From positions 744,001 to 808,000 of the forward strand of contig NZ_CP043476.1 of NCBI RefSeq assembly GCF_009769165.1: a stretch of 64,000 nt of DNA, read 5' to 3'. This document shows, in pieces, positions 1 through 10,115 of the stretch. The notes under the pieces were generated by a model that was not told where the DNA came from, did no database searches, and saw nothing but the letters and a program-made list of their open reading frames with translations. The stretch is from Xanthomonas hyacinthi (GTDB lineage Bacteria; Pseudomonadota; Gammaproteobacteria; Xanthomonadales; Xanthomonadaceae). How positions within the stretch are numbered: the first letter of the stretch is position 1; every line of letters begins with the position of its first letter. Made by a program: the position numbers and the translations under genes.

Positions 1-482
1 AGGCCGGCGCCGACCGTGGCGCCGTCGCCGTAATGCGTGCCGGCGGCATGCCGCGCGGCATGGATCTGCTCGGCACGCGCCAGCGCCGCGCCCTGCCCGA
101 GCTTGTTGGCGGTGACCACGTGCACCCCGCGCGCCAGCCACCCGGCATGCCGCTGCGCCACCGCCTCGCTGGCGGTGGCATCGACCACGATGTCGCCGCC
201 GCGCAGGTCGGCGGGCTGCGGCGCGGCGCCATGATTGCCGCGCGCGGCGGCGTTGGCCACGGCCAGCGCCTGCGCCGGCGCTTGCCCGCACTCCTGCAGG
301 ATCCGCGAATTGGCCAGCCAGGCGAACGCCGGCAAGCCCGGGCGGCGCTGCTGCAGCACCTGGTAGCGCGCGACGAAGGCGCGGCCTACCGTGCCGGTGC
401 CGAGCAGGCCCAGCCGCGGCGCCAGCGCCTCGGGCGCCCGCGCCTGCGCCGACGGTATTGCCTGGGCGACGCTGCCGCTCAC
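1..482 (-). CDS. hom: Homoserine dehydrogenase, N-terminal part (runs off the left edge)
   Basis: NAD(P)-dependent reduction of aspartate semialdehyde to homoserine, the branch point to threonine and methionine. The frame starts at a GTG (482-480) that overlaps the metB stop codon by four bases. The visible residues contain a dinucleotide-binding glycine motif (LGLLGTGTVGRAF) near residue 30, an IVVDATASE stretch and a VVTANKLGQG motif, as in the NAD-binding half of homoserine dehydrogenases. There is no sign of an aspartokinase domain at the N terminus, so this looks like the monofunctional form unless a kinase domain follows outside the window. It is third gene of the metX-metB-hom operon and so probably shares the upstream SAM-I riboswitch. 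About 160 codons are visible. Confidence 0.9.
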   Translation of the reverse strand, partial: MSGSVAQAIPSAQARAPEALAPRLGLLGTGTVGRAFVARYQVLQQRRPGLPAFAWLANSRILQECGQAPAQALAVANAAARGNHGAAPQPADLRGGDIVVDATASEAVAQRHAGWLARGVHVVTANKLGQGAALARAEQIHAARHAAGTHYGDGATVGAG

Positions 483-1696
483 GCGTCCACCCGTTTGCGC
501 GCCACCGCCTCGCCGGCCTGCTGCGCACGCAGCAGACCCGCCTGCAGGTCGGCGATCAGGTCCGCGCTGGATTCGATGCCCACCGACAGGCGCAGCAGGC
601 CGTCGCCGATGCCGGCGTTGGCGCGCGCTTCGGCGGTCATCGCCGCATGCGTCATCGACGCCGGATGCGCGACCAGGCTCTCGACCCCGCCCAGCGACTC
701 GGCCAGGGTGAAATAGCGCAGGCCATCGACGAAGGCGCGCACCTCGGCCTCGCCGCCGGCCAGCTCGAAGCTGATCATCGCGCCGAAGCCGGTCTGCTGC
801 CGCGCCGCCACCGCATGCCCCGGATGCGTGGCCAGGCCCGGGTAGTAGACCTGGTTGACCGCGGCATGCCCGTCGAGCAGCGCCACCACCGCCTGCGCAT
901 TTTCCTGGTGCACGCGCAGGCGCGCATCCAGCGTGCGCAGCCCGCGCAGGGTCAGGAACGCATCGAACGGCGAACCGGTCAGGCCCAGCGCGTTGGCCCA
1001 CCACACCAGCTGCTGGTGCAGGTCGGCGGTGGCGGCGATCACCGCGCCGCCGACCACATCGCTGTGGCCGTTGACGTACTTGGTGGTGGAATGGATCACC
1101 AGATCGGCGCCGAAGGCAATGGGCTTTTGCAGCGCCGGCGACAGGAAGGTGTTGTCGACCACCGCCAGCGCGCCGGCCTTGTGCGCGGCGTCGATGACGA
1201 AGCGCAGGTCGGTGATGCGCAGCAGCGGATTGGACGGGGTCTCGATCAGCACCAGCTGCGGCGACTGCGCCAGCGCCTCGGCCAGCGAGCGCGGGTCGGT
1301 CAGGTCGGCGGTGATCAGCTCGAAATGGCCCTTCTGGGCCAGCGCGTTGAACAGGCGCCAGCTGCCGCCGTACGCGTCGTGCGGCACCACCAGCTTGTCG
1401 CCCGGCTGCAGCAGCGCGTTCAGCACCAGGTTGATCGCGCCCATGCCGGTGGCGGTGATGACGCCGCCGGCGCCGCCTTCCAGCTCCGCCAGCGCTTCGC
1501 CGAGCAGGTCGCGGGTCGGATTGCCGCTGCGGGTGTAGTCGTACTGGCGCTTGTTGCCGAAGCCGTCGAAGCTGAAATTCGACGACAGCACGATCGGCGG
1601 GGTCACTGCGCCGTAGGCGGTGTCGCGGTCGATGCCGGCGCGCACCGCGGCGGTGGCGGCGCTACAGGGCAGATCGTTGTCGTGGGCAGTGCTCAT
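479..1696 (-). CDS. metB: Cystathionine gamma-synthase / O-succinylhomoserine (thiol)-lyase, PLP enzyme
   Basis: A 405-residue PLP-dependent Cys/Met metabolism enzyme that joins activated homoserine with cysteine (or sulfide) in methionine synthesis. The PLP lysine is K206 in STTKYVNGHSDV. The N-terminal QYDYTRSGNPTR and the SLGGVESL..HPASMTH segment near the C terminus are family hallmarks. The length is normal. The start ATG overlaps the metX stop by four bases (ATGA) and its own stop overlaps hom, so the three genes are translationally coupled. Closely related enzymes (MetZ, MetC) share these motifs. The context next to metX supports a synthase role, but the exact sulfur donor cannot be read from sequence. 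Confidence 0.92.
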   Translation of the reverse strand: MSTAHDNDLPCSAATAAVRAGIDRDTAYGAVTPPIVLSSNFSFDGFGNKRQYDYTRSGNPTRDLLGEALAELEGGAGGVITATGMGAINLVLNALLQPGDKLVVPHDAYGGSWRLFNALAQKGHFELITADLTDPRSLAEALAQSPQLVLIETPSNPLLRITDLRFVIDAAHKAGALAVVDNTFLSPALQKPIAFGADLVIHSTTKYVNGHSDVVGGAVIAATADLHQQLVWWANALGLTGSPFDAFLTLRGLRTLDARLRVHQENAQAVVALLDGHAAVNQVYYPGLATHPGHAVAARQQTGFGAMISFELAGGEAEVRAFVDGLRYFTLAESLGGVESLVAHPASMTHAAMTAEARANAGIGDGLLRLSVGIESSADLIADLQAGLLRAQQAGEAVARKRVDA

Positions 1697-2742
1697 GCGG
1701 TAGCTCCGGTGGGGCGAAGGGCGGTGGCGAGGATCGCGTCGATGCGGTTGGTTTCTTTCAGGAAGGCGTCGTGGCCGTACGGCGAGCGCAGCACGCGCAG
1801 GCTGCCGCGCGGCCCCAGCCCTTCGACCAGGGTGACCAGGTCGGCCAGCGGCACCAGGCGGTCGCCTTCCACCGCGACCACCACGGTGGGCACGGCGACG
1901 GCGGCCGGATCGATGCGGTGCAGGTCGATGGATTCGGACAGGCGCAGGTAGGCATTGACCTGGGTGCGCGCCACGTACTGCGCGCCGGCCGCATCCAGGT
2001 AGTCCTCGGCAGCGACGCGCACGCGGCCGTTGATCACTTCCGGCGGTGCATCGAAGCGCTCGCCGAACTCTTCCGGAGTGCGGTAGCTGAGCATCGCGAA
2101 CTGCCGCGCCAGCGACAGCCCGTGGCTCTCGGCGCACTGCAGCTGGCCCAGCGCCACCGCGCGGCGCTGCAGCGCGCGCCACGCCGCGGCATACGGATGC
2201 GCGCGGTGCGCACCGCTGACCGCGACCAGCTTGTGCAAGCGCTGCGGATGCCGCACCGCCAGCTGCAGGCCGATCAGCGCGCCATAGGAATAGCCGACGA
2301 ATCCGTGCAGTTGGGCGATGCCCAGCGCATCCAGCAGCGCGGCGATCGCATCGGCCTGGTCGGCGCTGTCGATCGGCACGTCCAGGCTGCCGTCGGCACC
2401 GACGAAGTCGAACCCGAGCAGGCGCCGCTGGCCCGGATCCAGCGCCCGGCCCGGCCCGACCAGGCCTTCGGCCCAGCCTTTCTCGGGGAAGCTCGCGTTG
2501 GCGGCGAGATGGCGATGCGCGGAAATGCCGCCGGCGACGAACACCACCGGGGCATCGGCCGGGCCGCTCAGTTCGTAGCGCAGGCGCAGCAGCTGCACGC
2601 CGGCGTGGCGCAGCGGCAGCGCCACCGCCACTTCGCCGCGCATCGCGAGCACGCCGTCGGCGGCCGGCGCGACGGCGGCGGCATAGCGGTCGAGCGAGGC
2701 ATTCACAGCAAGGGGGCGATTGGGCGTATTCACGAGACTCAT
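1693..2742 (-). CDS. metX: Homoserine O-acyltransferase, alpha/beta-hydrolase (MetX) family
   Basis: A 349-residue MetX-family acyltransferase that activates homoserine for methionine synthesis. The nucleophile is S152 in GYSYGAL, and the triad is completed by D294 (VEGDRLV) and H324 (PYGHDAF). The start at MSLVNTPNR was chosen because longer versions rely on a TTG inside the riboswitch region. Members of this family in Xanthomonadaceae may use succinyl-CoA rather than acetyl-CoA, or may act on serine, so acyl donor and acceptor are uncertain. It is first gene of the operon with metB and hom, 72 nt downstream of a SAM-I aptamer. No strong Shine-Dalgarno sequence is seen at the ATG, which fits control of translation by the leader. 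Confidence 0.9.
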   Translation of the reverse strand: MSLVNTPNRPLAVNASLDRYAAAVAPAADGVLAMRGEVAVALPLRHAGVQLLRLRYELSGPADAPVVFVAGGISAHRHLAANASFPEKGWAEGLVGPGRALDPGQRRLLGFDFVGADGSLDVPIDSADQADAIAALLDALGIAQLHGFVGYSYGALIGLQLAVRHPQRLHKLVAVSGAHRAHPYAAAWRALQRRAVALGQLQCAESHGLSLARQFAMLSYRTPEEFGERFDAPPEVINGRVRVAAEDYLDAAGAQYVARTQVNAYLRLSESIDLHRIDPAAVAVPTVVVAVEGDRLVPLADLVTLVEGLGPRGSLRVLRSPYGHDAFLKETNRIDAILATALRPTGATA

Positions 2743-2814
2743 GGCGGTATCCGGGGAGGAACGGCCATCGAGCTTCGCGGAGCTCGCGTTCGACGTGCGC
2801 AAGGCACGAATCGA

Positions 2815-2929
2815 ACCATCTTTCGGTGGACGCGGTGGTCCCCGCAGGATTTGGCACCGACACGGTCGCTTGCGCGTCCGCTGGCTGCCCCGGCATCAAA
2901 GGGCCTGTCCCTCCGCCGGTCTCGATGGT
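2815..2929 (-). promoter_or_regulatory. SAM-I (S-box) riboswitch aptamer upstream of metX
   Basis: On the minus strand the leader of metX contains the S-box core in order: ACCATC, then GAGA, GGAGGGACAGGCCC, TTTGATGCC, GGGGCAGCC, then GGTGCCAAATCCTGC, and finally GAAAGATGGT. The first and last elements (2924-2929 and 2815-2820) pair perfectly as helix P1. The 115-nt spacing and all conserved internal segments match the SAM-I class, which represses methionine genes when S-adenosylmethionine is plentiful. Downstream, a hairpin with CGAGCT/AGCTCG arms lies before the metX ATG without a U-tract, so control is more likely translational than by intrinsic termination. A SAM-I element in front of this operon has been described in X. 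campestris. Confidence 0.9.
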
Positions 2930-2935
2930 GCGGTC

Positions 2936-2964
2936 ACGATGCCAGCGTTTTCCGGCGTTGTCAA
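2936..2964 (-). promoter_or_regulatory. Probable promoter of the metX leader
   Basis: A consensus -35 hexamer TTGACA (2964-2959, minus strand) is followed after 17 nt by a weak -10 (CATCGT). Transcription would start just upstream of helix P1 of the riboswitch. The -10 is a poor match, so only the -35 is convincing. Confidence 0.5.
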
Positions 2965-3065
2965 ATCTCTTTATTCGGATGGAGCGATATAAGAAGCCGC
3001 AACCGCGGCTGCCGCATACTGCGCACCGCCACGGCACTCCCCCCACGCCGCCGCCAGGAGCCCCG

Positions 3066-4085
3066 ATGCCCGGCCAGTGCCCGGCCCCCGCCGCTGTCCG
3101 CGACGCCGCCACCACCCGGTTGCGCGCTGCGCCGCGCTGGCTGCTGCTGGCCGTGTGCGGGTCGGCACTGGCGCCCGTCTCCGGCGCGTCCGGCACGCTG
3201 TATGCGTGGCGGGACGCCAACGGCATCGCCCACTACGGCGACCACGCCGCCGATCCGCAGCGCGATGCGGAGGTCGAACCGCCGCCGCCAGCGAGCGCCG
3301 AGCTGTCGCTGGCACAGCTGCGCCTGGACGGCCAGGCCCCGCGCCAGCAGGCCTGGGCCGACAACCGCCTGGACGGGCCGCTGCAGGTGCAACTGCGCTC
3401 CCGCCGCGCCGACAATCTCGCCGCAGTCCCGGCACTGCCGCTACGCGCGGTGCTGCCCGCCCGCGGCAGTGCGCTGCTGTCGCGGCTATACCCCAGCGAC
3501 CCGCGCTACGCCAGCCCGTTCGACCTGGTCCTGGAGGCCGTGCCCGGCGACCCGGCCGCCAAGCCGCAGGACGCGCTGTACCGACTGCCGTTCGCCGCGG
3601 CGCCGGTGCGCGTGGACCAGGGCGTGGGCGGCCACTTCAGCCACCACGACGCGCAGAACTACTACGCGCTGGATTTCGCCCTGGCCGAAGGCACCCCGGT
3701 GCTGGCCGCGCGCGCCGGCACGGTGATGCAGGTGGAAGCGGGCTTCGCCGCGGCCGGGCTGGACCGCGAAACCTTCGGCGGCCGCGCCAACTTCGTGCGC
3801 ATCGTGCACGCCGACGGCAGCATGGCGCTGTACGCGCACCTGGCGCCGCAGGGCGTGGCGGTACGTCCGGGCCAGCGCATCGCCGCCGGCGAACGCCTGG
3901 CACTGTCCGGCAACACCGGCCTGAGCAGCGCGCCGCACCTGCATTTCGCGGTGCAGGTCAACCGCGGCATGCGCCTGGAGTCGATCCCGTTCCGCATGGC
4001 CGGCGCGCGCGGCGAGCTCAAGCTGCCGCGCGGCGAGGACGCCACGGACGCCGCGCAACCCGTGGCCGGCGCCGCGGCGCTATAA
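3066..4085 (+). CDS. Secreted M23 (LytM-type) peptidase with N-terminal DUF4124 domain
   Basis: A 339-residue exported protein. A hydrophobic segment near residues 24-40 is a likely signal peptide. Residues 43-62 ([17 protein letters not shown]) form a DUF4124-type W-x-D-x-x-G-x-x-HYGD motif, and residues 185-300 an M23 metallopeptidase domain. Expected zinc and catalytic residues are present: H194/D203 in [16 protein letters not shown]258 in YAHLAP and H291/H293 in HLHF. LytM enzymes or their regulators cut peptidoglycan cross-links. All ligands look intact, so it may be an active endopeptidase. The start has a good ribosome site (CAGGAG, 3055-3060). It is divergent from the met operon and followed 46 nt later by prfC. 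Confidence 0.85.
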   Translation: MPGQCPAPAAVRDAATTRLRAAPRWLLLAVCGSALAPVSGASGTLYAWRDANGIAHYGDHAADPQRDAEVEPPPPASAELSLAQLRLDGQAPRQQAWADNRLDGPLQVQLRSRRADNLAAVPALPLRAVLPARGSALLSRLYPSDPRYASPFDLVLEAVPGDPAAKPQDALYRLPFAAAPVRVDQGVGGHFSHHDAQNYYALDFALAEGTPVLAARAGTVMQVEAGFAAAGLDRETFGGRANFVRIVHADGSMALYAHLAPQGVAVRPGQRIAAGERLALSGNTGLSSAPHLHFAVQVNRGMRLESIPFRMAGARGELKLPRGEDATDAAQPVAGAAAL

Positions 4086-4131
4086 TTCCGCCCTTCCCTG
4101 TAGCCGTGATCGCCCAGTGGGCGCCGTTGCC

Positions 4132-5736
<1,605 letters not shown>

Positions 5737-5835
5737 GGCGACGGACCGAAGCGGCAAGCGCGGGCGTGAACCGCGCGCCAATTGCTGCATCGCAACGGAG
5801 GCGAACCGCGCGCAATTGCGGTACCGTTTCGGGCC

Positions 5836-6507
5836 ATGCAAGCAGACCCGCGGTCCTCGCCCATGCACACCGACGCGCCGCCTTCTACGGACTGGCGCGA
5901 CGAACTCGCCAGCGCCCTGACCCATGGCCTGGGCGCGATCGCCGCACTGGCCGGCAGTTCGGTACTGATCACCCTGGCCGCGATCCACGGCGACGGCTGG
6001 CAGCTGGCCGGCGCGATCGTGTTCGGGGTCGCCTTGCTGCTGCTGTACACCGCCTCCACGCTGTATCACGCCATCTCGCATCCCGGCGCCAAGGCACGGC
6101 TGCAGGTGCTGGACCATTGCGCGATCTATGTGCTGATCGCCGGCACCTACACCCCGTTCACCCTGATCGGCCTGCGCGGCCCCTGGGGCTGGGGCCTGTT
6201 CGCGGCGATCTGGACCATCGCCCTGGCCGGGGTGATCTTCAAGCTGTTCTTCACCGGCCGCTTCCGGCTGCTGTCGACCATCCTGTACCTGGCGATGGGC
6301 TGGCTGATCGTGGTCGCGATCGAGCCGCTGCTGCACTCGGTCGATGTGCGCACCCTGTGCTGGCTGCTGGCCGGCGGCCTGTTCTATACGCTGGGCACCT
6401 GCTTCTACCAGCGCGACACGGTGCGCTACTTCCATGCGATCTGGCACCTGTTCGTGCTCGCCGGCAGCGTCTGCCACTTCGTCGCGGTGACCGCGCAAGT
6501 GCTCTAA
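5836..6507 (+). CDS. Hemolysin III / TrhA (PAQR-like) family membrane protein
   Basis: About 223 residues with seven predicted membrane segments after a short polar N terminus. Family motifs are present: LTHGLGA at the start of the first segment, TLYHAISHP, LDHCAIYVLIAGTYTPF and a C-terminal HAIWHLFVLAGSVCHF. The conserved His and Asp residues place it in the CREST/PAQR superfamily. Members are called hemolysin III for historical reasons, and their role in most bacteria is unknown (membrane homeostasis or hydrolase activity has been proposed). Two starts are possible: ATG 5836 and ATG 5863. Neither has a clear ribosome site, so the N terminus is uncertain. Confidence 0.85.
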   Translation: MQADPRSSPMHTDAPPSTDWRDELASALTHGLGAIAALAGSSVLITLAAIHGDGWQLAGAIVFGVALLLLYTASTLYHAISHPGAKARLQVLDHCAIYVLIAGTYTPFTLIGLRGPWGWGLFAAIWTIALAGVIFKLFFTGRFRLLSTILYLAMGWLIVVAIEPLLHSVDVRTLCWLLAGGLFYTLGTCFYQRDTVRYFHAIWHLFVLAGSVCHFVAVTAQVL

Positions 6508-6569
6508 GCAAGCCTCGCGCGGCGTGCGCCTTTCGCACCCCGTGCACGTGCGCCGCCTAGTATGGCCGG

Positions 6570-8549
6570 ATGGATCGCGAGCCCACTTCTGCATCGCGTG
6601 GCCGGCGCCGCTCCTGGCCCTGGCGCCGCCCCGACGGCCGCTTGCGGCGTTGGCCGTTGGTACTCGGCGCACTGCTGCTGGTGCTGCTGATCGTCATCCT
6701 GGTATTCGACTGGAACTGGTTCAAAGGTCCGGTGGAACGCGCGGTGCAGGCCAACACCGGCCGCGAATTCCACATCGACGGCAACCTCGACGTCGCCCTC
6801 GGCGGCACCACCACCATCCGCGGCGACGGCCTGCGCTTCGCCAATGCGGACTGGTCGAAACAGCCGCAGATGGCCAGCGCGCAACGTGCCGAGATCGACC
6901 TCGCACTGTGGCCGTTGCTGCGCGGCAAGCTGCGCATTCCCGAGATCCGCCTGACCCAGCCGCAGCTGCTGCTCGAGACCGGGCCGAACGGGCAAGCCGG
7001 CAACTGGAGCTTCGGCAGCAGCGACGGCGGCATGCAGGCGACCCTGGGCCGGTTGCTGGTGCAGCAAGGCCGCTTGAAGTTCCAGGACCTCCCCGGCCGC
7101 ACCGACATCGACGTCAGCGTCGACAGCCTGACCGCGCAGCGCCGCCGCGGCGATGCCGCACCGCCGATCGCGGTCGCCGGCGATGGCCGTTGGCGCGGCA
7201 ACCCGTTCACGCTCAAGGGCAGCACCGCCTCGCCGCTGGAACTGAGCGAAAGCGACCATCCGTTCAAGATCGACCTGCGCGGCAGCGCCGGCAGCACCCG
7301 CGCGCATATGCGCGGCACGCTGACCAATCCGTTCCAGTTGCGCGTGTTCGACCTGCAGCTGAGCCTGGCCGGCACCGACATGCAACACCTGTATCCGCTG
7401 CTCGGCATCGCCATTCCCTCCACCCCGCCCTACCAACTGGACGGCCGGCTCAAGCGCAATGGAGACGTCTGGCGCTATGAAGACTTCAACGGCCGCGCCG
7501 GCGACAGCGACCTGGCCGGCAGCGTGCAGATCGACACCGCCGGGCAGCGCCCGTTCCTGCGCGCCGACCTGCGCTCGCGGCGCCTGGACTTCGACGACCT
7601 GGCCGGCTTCGTCGGCGCGCCGCCACGCACCGGCGCCGGCGAGACCGCCAACGCCGAACAGAAGGCGCAGGCGGCCAAGCTCGCCGCCGACGCCAAGGTG
7701 CTGCCGGCCACGCCGTACGACCTCGGCAAGCTGCGCGCAATGGACGCCGACGTGCGCTGGAAGGCGCAGCGGATCAACGCGCAGAAACTGCCGCTGGACG
7801 ACATGGACGCGCACCTGAAGCTCAACGACGGCGTGCTGCTGCTGCAGCCGCTCGACTTCGGCGTGGCCGGCGGCAACATCCGCTCGGACATCCGCATGGA
7901 TGCGCGCAAGCCGACCATCGCCACACGCGCGCAGATCTCGCTGCGCGGCATGCAGCTGGGCAAGCTGTTCCCGGACGGGCAACTGGCCAAGGAAGCCTCC
8001 GGCGCGATCGGCGGCGAGATCGCGCTCGCCGGCACCGGCAACTCGATCGCGCAGATGCTCGGCAGCGCCGATGGCAGCATCGCCATCGGCATGGGCAAGG
8101 GCCACATCAGCAACCTGATCATGGAGCTGGCCGGGCTGGATATCGCCGAATCGCTGAAGTTCCTGATCACCAAGGACCGCGAGATTCCGGTGCGCTGCGC
8201 GTTCGGCGATTTCGCGGTCAGGAATGGAGTGATGGACGCGCGCGCGCTGGCCTTCGACAGCACCGACACATTGATCGTCGGCAGCGGCAACATCGACCTG
8301 GGCGACGAGACACTGGACCTGCTGCTGAAGGCGCGGCCGAAGGATCGCAGCATCCTGTCGCTGCGTTCGCCGCTGCGCGTCGGCGGCACCTTCAAGGATC
8401 CGACCTTCCGCCCCGACGTCACGGCACTGGGCATGCGCGGCGCGATCGCCCTGGCGCTGGGCAGCATCGCCCCGCCGGCGGCCTTGCTGGCCACGCTGGA
8501 AACCGGCCCGGGCAAGGACGCCGATTGCGGCGGGCATTATGCCAAGTAG
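6570..8549 (+). CDS. AsmA-family inner-membrane-anchored protein
   Basis: A 659-residue protein with an Arg-rich N terminus, one membrane segment at about residues 28-46 (LVLGALLLVLLIVILVFDW) and a large periplasmic region. The sequence after the anchor (GRE..IDGNLDV.LG..TTI.G.GLRFAN) and the C-terminal repeat-like part (DLGDETLDLLLKARPKD) are typical of AsmA/YhdP-like proteins. These belong to the repeating beta-groove superfamily linked to phospholipid or outer-membrane lipid transport. I infer a role in envelope lipid homeostasis; a specific substrate cannot be stated. A palindromic repeat follows the stop codon and separates it from the convergent CBS gene. Confidence 0.85.
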   Translation: MDREPTSASRGRRRSWPWRRPDGRLRRWPLVLGALLLVLLIVILVFDWNWFKGPVERAVQANTGREFHIDGNLDVALGGTTTIRGDGLRFANADWSKQPQMASAQRAEIDLALWPLLRGKLRIPEIRLTQPQLLLETGPNGQAGNWSFGSSDGGMQATLGRLLVQQGRLKFQDLPGRTDIDVSVDSLTAQRRRGDAAPPIAVAGDGRWRGNPFTLKGSTASPLELSESDHPFKIDLRGSAGSTRAHMRGTLTNPFQLRVFDLQLSLAGTDMQHLYPLLGIAIPSTPPYQLDGRLKRNGDVWRYEDFNGRAGDSDLAGSVQIDTAGQRPFLRADLRSRRLDFDDLAGFVGAPPRTGAGETANAEQKAQAAKLAADAKVLPATPYDLGKLRAMDADVRWKAQRINAQKLPLDDMDAHLKLNDGVLLLQPLDFGVAGGNIRSDIRMDARKPTIATRAQISLRGMQLGKLFPDGQLAKEASGAIGGEIALAGTGNSIAQMLGSADGSIAIGMGKGHISNLIMELAGLDIAESLKFLITKDREIPVRCAFGDFAVRNGVMDARALAFDSTDTLIVGSGNIDLGDETLDLLLKARPKDRSILSLRSPLRVGGTFKDPTFRPDVTALGMRGAIALALGSIAPPAALLATLETGPGKDADCGGHYAK

Positions 8550-8550
8550 C

Positions 8551-8662
8551 CGGGATTGGGGATGACCAGCCATTCGGCTGTGAAAAGCCGGGATTGGGGA
8601 TTCGTAAAAGCAGAAGCAGGCCGACGTGCTTTTGACTTTCCGAATCCCCAATCCCCAATCCC
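8551..8662. repeat. Intergenic palindromic repeat (GGGATTGGGGATTCG family)
   Basis: Between convergent genes, GGGATTGGGGATTCG (plus strand) is mirrored by CGAATCCCCAATCCC about 30 nt later, giving a long hairpin with an AAAAGC/GCTTTT extension. A preceding partial unit carries GACCAGCCATTCGGCTGTG. The same building blocks recur at 47416-47623 and, in diverged form, inside hrpA (50908-51008), so this is a dispersed element. It may also terminate transcription from both sides. Confidence 0.75.
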
Positions 8663-8665
8663 GCG

Positions 8666-9094
8666 TCAGCTAGTGATATAGCGCTGCAGCTGATCCAGTT
8701 CCTGCCGCTGTTCCTCGATCACCGCCTTGACCAGGTCGCCGATCGAGATCACCCCGATCACCGCGCCGGCCTGCACCACCGGCAGATGGCGGATGCGCTG
8801 CCCGGTCATCAGCTCCATGCATTGCTGCACGCTCTGCGCCGGATCGACCGTGTACACCTTCGCGCTCATGATGTCGCGCACCGGCGTGCTCGCCGAAGAC
8901 CGGTCCTGCAGCACCACCTTGCGCGCGTAGTCGCGCTCGGAAAGGATGCCGGCCAGGCGCCCGTCCTGCATCACCAGGACCGCGCCGATGCCCTTGTCGG
9001 CCATCAGCCGCAGCGCATCGACCACCGCCGCATCCGGCGTCACCGCGTGGATCTCACCGCCCTTGTCGCCCAACAACTGTCGTACCGTACGCAT
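8666..9094 (-). CDS. Stand-alone tandem CBS-domain protein
   Basis: A 142-residue protein made of two CBS domains. The first covers roughly residues 12-60 (VVDALRLMADKGIGAVLVMQDGRLAGI) and the second 75-125 (VQQCMELMTGQRIRHLPVVQAGAVIGVISIGDLVK). Such pairs bind adenine nucleotides and usually act as energy sensors or partners of other proteins. No enzyme domain is attached. A GGGAGG ribosome site precedes the ATG. The first 41 nt overlap the 3' end of the upstream glycosyltransferase gene in a different frame, so the two are probably co-transcribed and translationally coupled. Confidence 0.88.
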   Translation of the reverse strand: MRTVRQLLGDKGGEIHAVTPDAAVVDALRLMADKGIGAVLVMQDGRLAGILSERDYARKVVLQDRSSASTPVRDIMSAKVYTVDPAQSVQQCMELMTGQRIRHLPVVQAGAVIGVISIGDLVKAVIEEQRQELDQLQRYITS

Positions 9095-10076
9095 CGCTGC
9101 CTCCCGGTTCGCTGGATCGCACGGCCGAGGATACTCCTCCGCCCGGTGCGTGCCAGGTGTCGACCAAATATAGCGGCCGCCGCTTGGATTCCTCGTACAG
9201 GCGGCCCAGGTATTCGCCGATCAGGCCCAACGCGATCAGCTGCGCGCCGCCCAGGAACAGGATCACCGCCATCATCGTCGGCCAGCCGGCGACCGGATCG
9301 CCCCACAGCGCCGCCTTGATCACAATCCAGGTTCCGAACAGGAACGCGCCCACCGCGGTCGCCAGGCCCAGATAGGTCGCCACCCGCAGCGGCGCGGTGG
9401 AAAAACTGGTGATGCCTTCCAGCGCGAAGTTCCAAAGCCGCCACAGGCCGAACTTGCTGCGCCCGGCCAGGCGCGGCGCACGCCGGTACGGCAACGCCAG
9501 CTGGCGGAACCCGACCCAGCCGAACAGCCCCTTCATGAACCGATGGCGCTCGCGCAACTGCGCCAGCGCCGTCAGCGCGCGCGGCGACAGCAGGCGGAAA
9601 TCGCCGGTGTCGGCCGGAATCGGGGTCTTCGACAGGCGCCCGATCAGCCGGTAGAACAGCGACGCGGTGCCGCGCTTGAGCCAGCCCTCGCCGTCGCGCG
9701 CGATGCGGGTGCCGTAGATGTCGTCGTAGCCGGCGCGCCAGTGCGCGACGAACTGCGCGATCAGCTCCGGCGGATCCTGGCCGTCCGCGTCCAGCAGCAT
9801 CGCCGCGCCGTGCTCGACGAAATCCAGGCCCGCGGTCAGCGCCAGCTCCTTGCCGAAATTGCGCGACAGGCGCAGCGCGCCGACCCGCGGATCGGCCGCG
9901 GCCAGCGCCAGGATCGCCTCCCAGGTCGCGTCGCGGCTGCCGTCGTCCACATACAGCACCCGCCCCTCCAGGCCGTCCACGCCATCGAGCGCGGCGAGGA
10001 TGCGCGGATGCAGCAGCGGCAGGGTCTGCGCCTCGTTGAAGGCGGTGACGACGACGGTCAGGCGCTCGGATTCCAT
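9054..10076 (-). CDS. Polyprenyl-phosphate glycosyltransferase, GT2 (GtrB/DPMS-like)
   Basis: About 340 residues. The N-terminal GT-A domain shows VVVTAFNEAQTLP, LYVDDGSRDAT and the metal-binding LLDADGQDPPE, followed by GTR. Two C-terminal membrane segments follow (about residues 225-300: ATYLGLATAVGAFLFGTWIVIK and MMAVILFLGGAQLIALGLIGEYLGR). This architecture fits enzymes that load a sugar onto undecaprenyl phosphate for later use at the cell surface. The start MESERLTVVV (10076) fits the family N terminus. The last about 25 residues past RPLYLV extend into the CBS gene and look unconserved. The transferred sugar is unknown. Confidence 0.88.
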   Translation of the reverse strand: MESERLTVVVTAFNEAQTLPLLHPRILAALDGVDGLEGRVLYVDDGSRDATWEAILALAAADPRVGALRLSRNFGKELALTAGLDFVEHGAAMLLDADGQDPPELIAQFVAHWRAGYDDIYGTRIARDGEGWLKRGTASLFYRLIGRLSKTPIPADTGDFRLLSPRALTALAQLRERHRFMKGLFGWVGFRQLALPYRRAPRLAGRSKFGLWRLWNFALEGITSFSTAPLRVATYLGLATAVGAFLFGTWIVIKAALWGDPVAGWPTMMAVILFLGGAQLIALGLIGEYLGRLYEESKRRPLYLVDTWHAPGGGVSSAVRSSEPGGSDAYGTTVVGRQGR

Positions 10077-10115
10077 GGACCGATGGTACGGAGCCGATCG
10101 CGGGTTCACCAGCGG

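Noticed and set aside
458..3726. Long plus-strand frames opposite metB and metX
   Set aside because: Compositionally biased (His, Arg, Gln, Ala) antisense frames of well-supported met genes.
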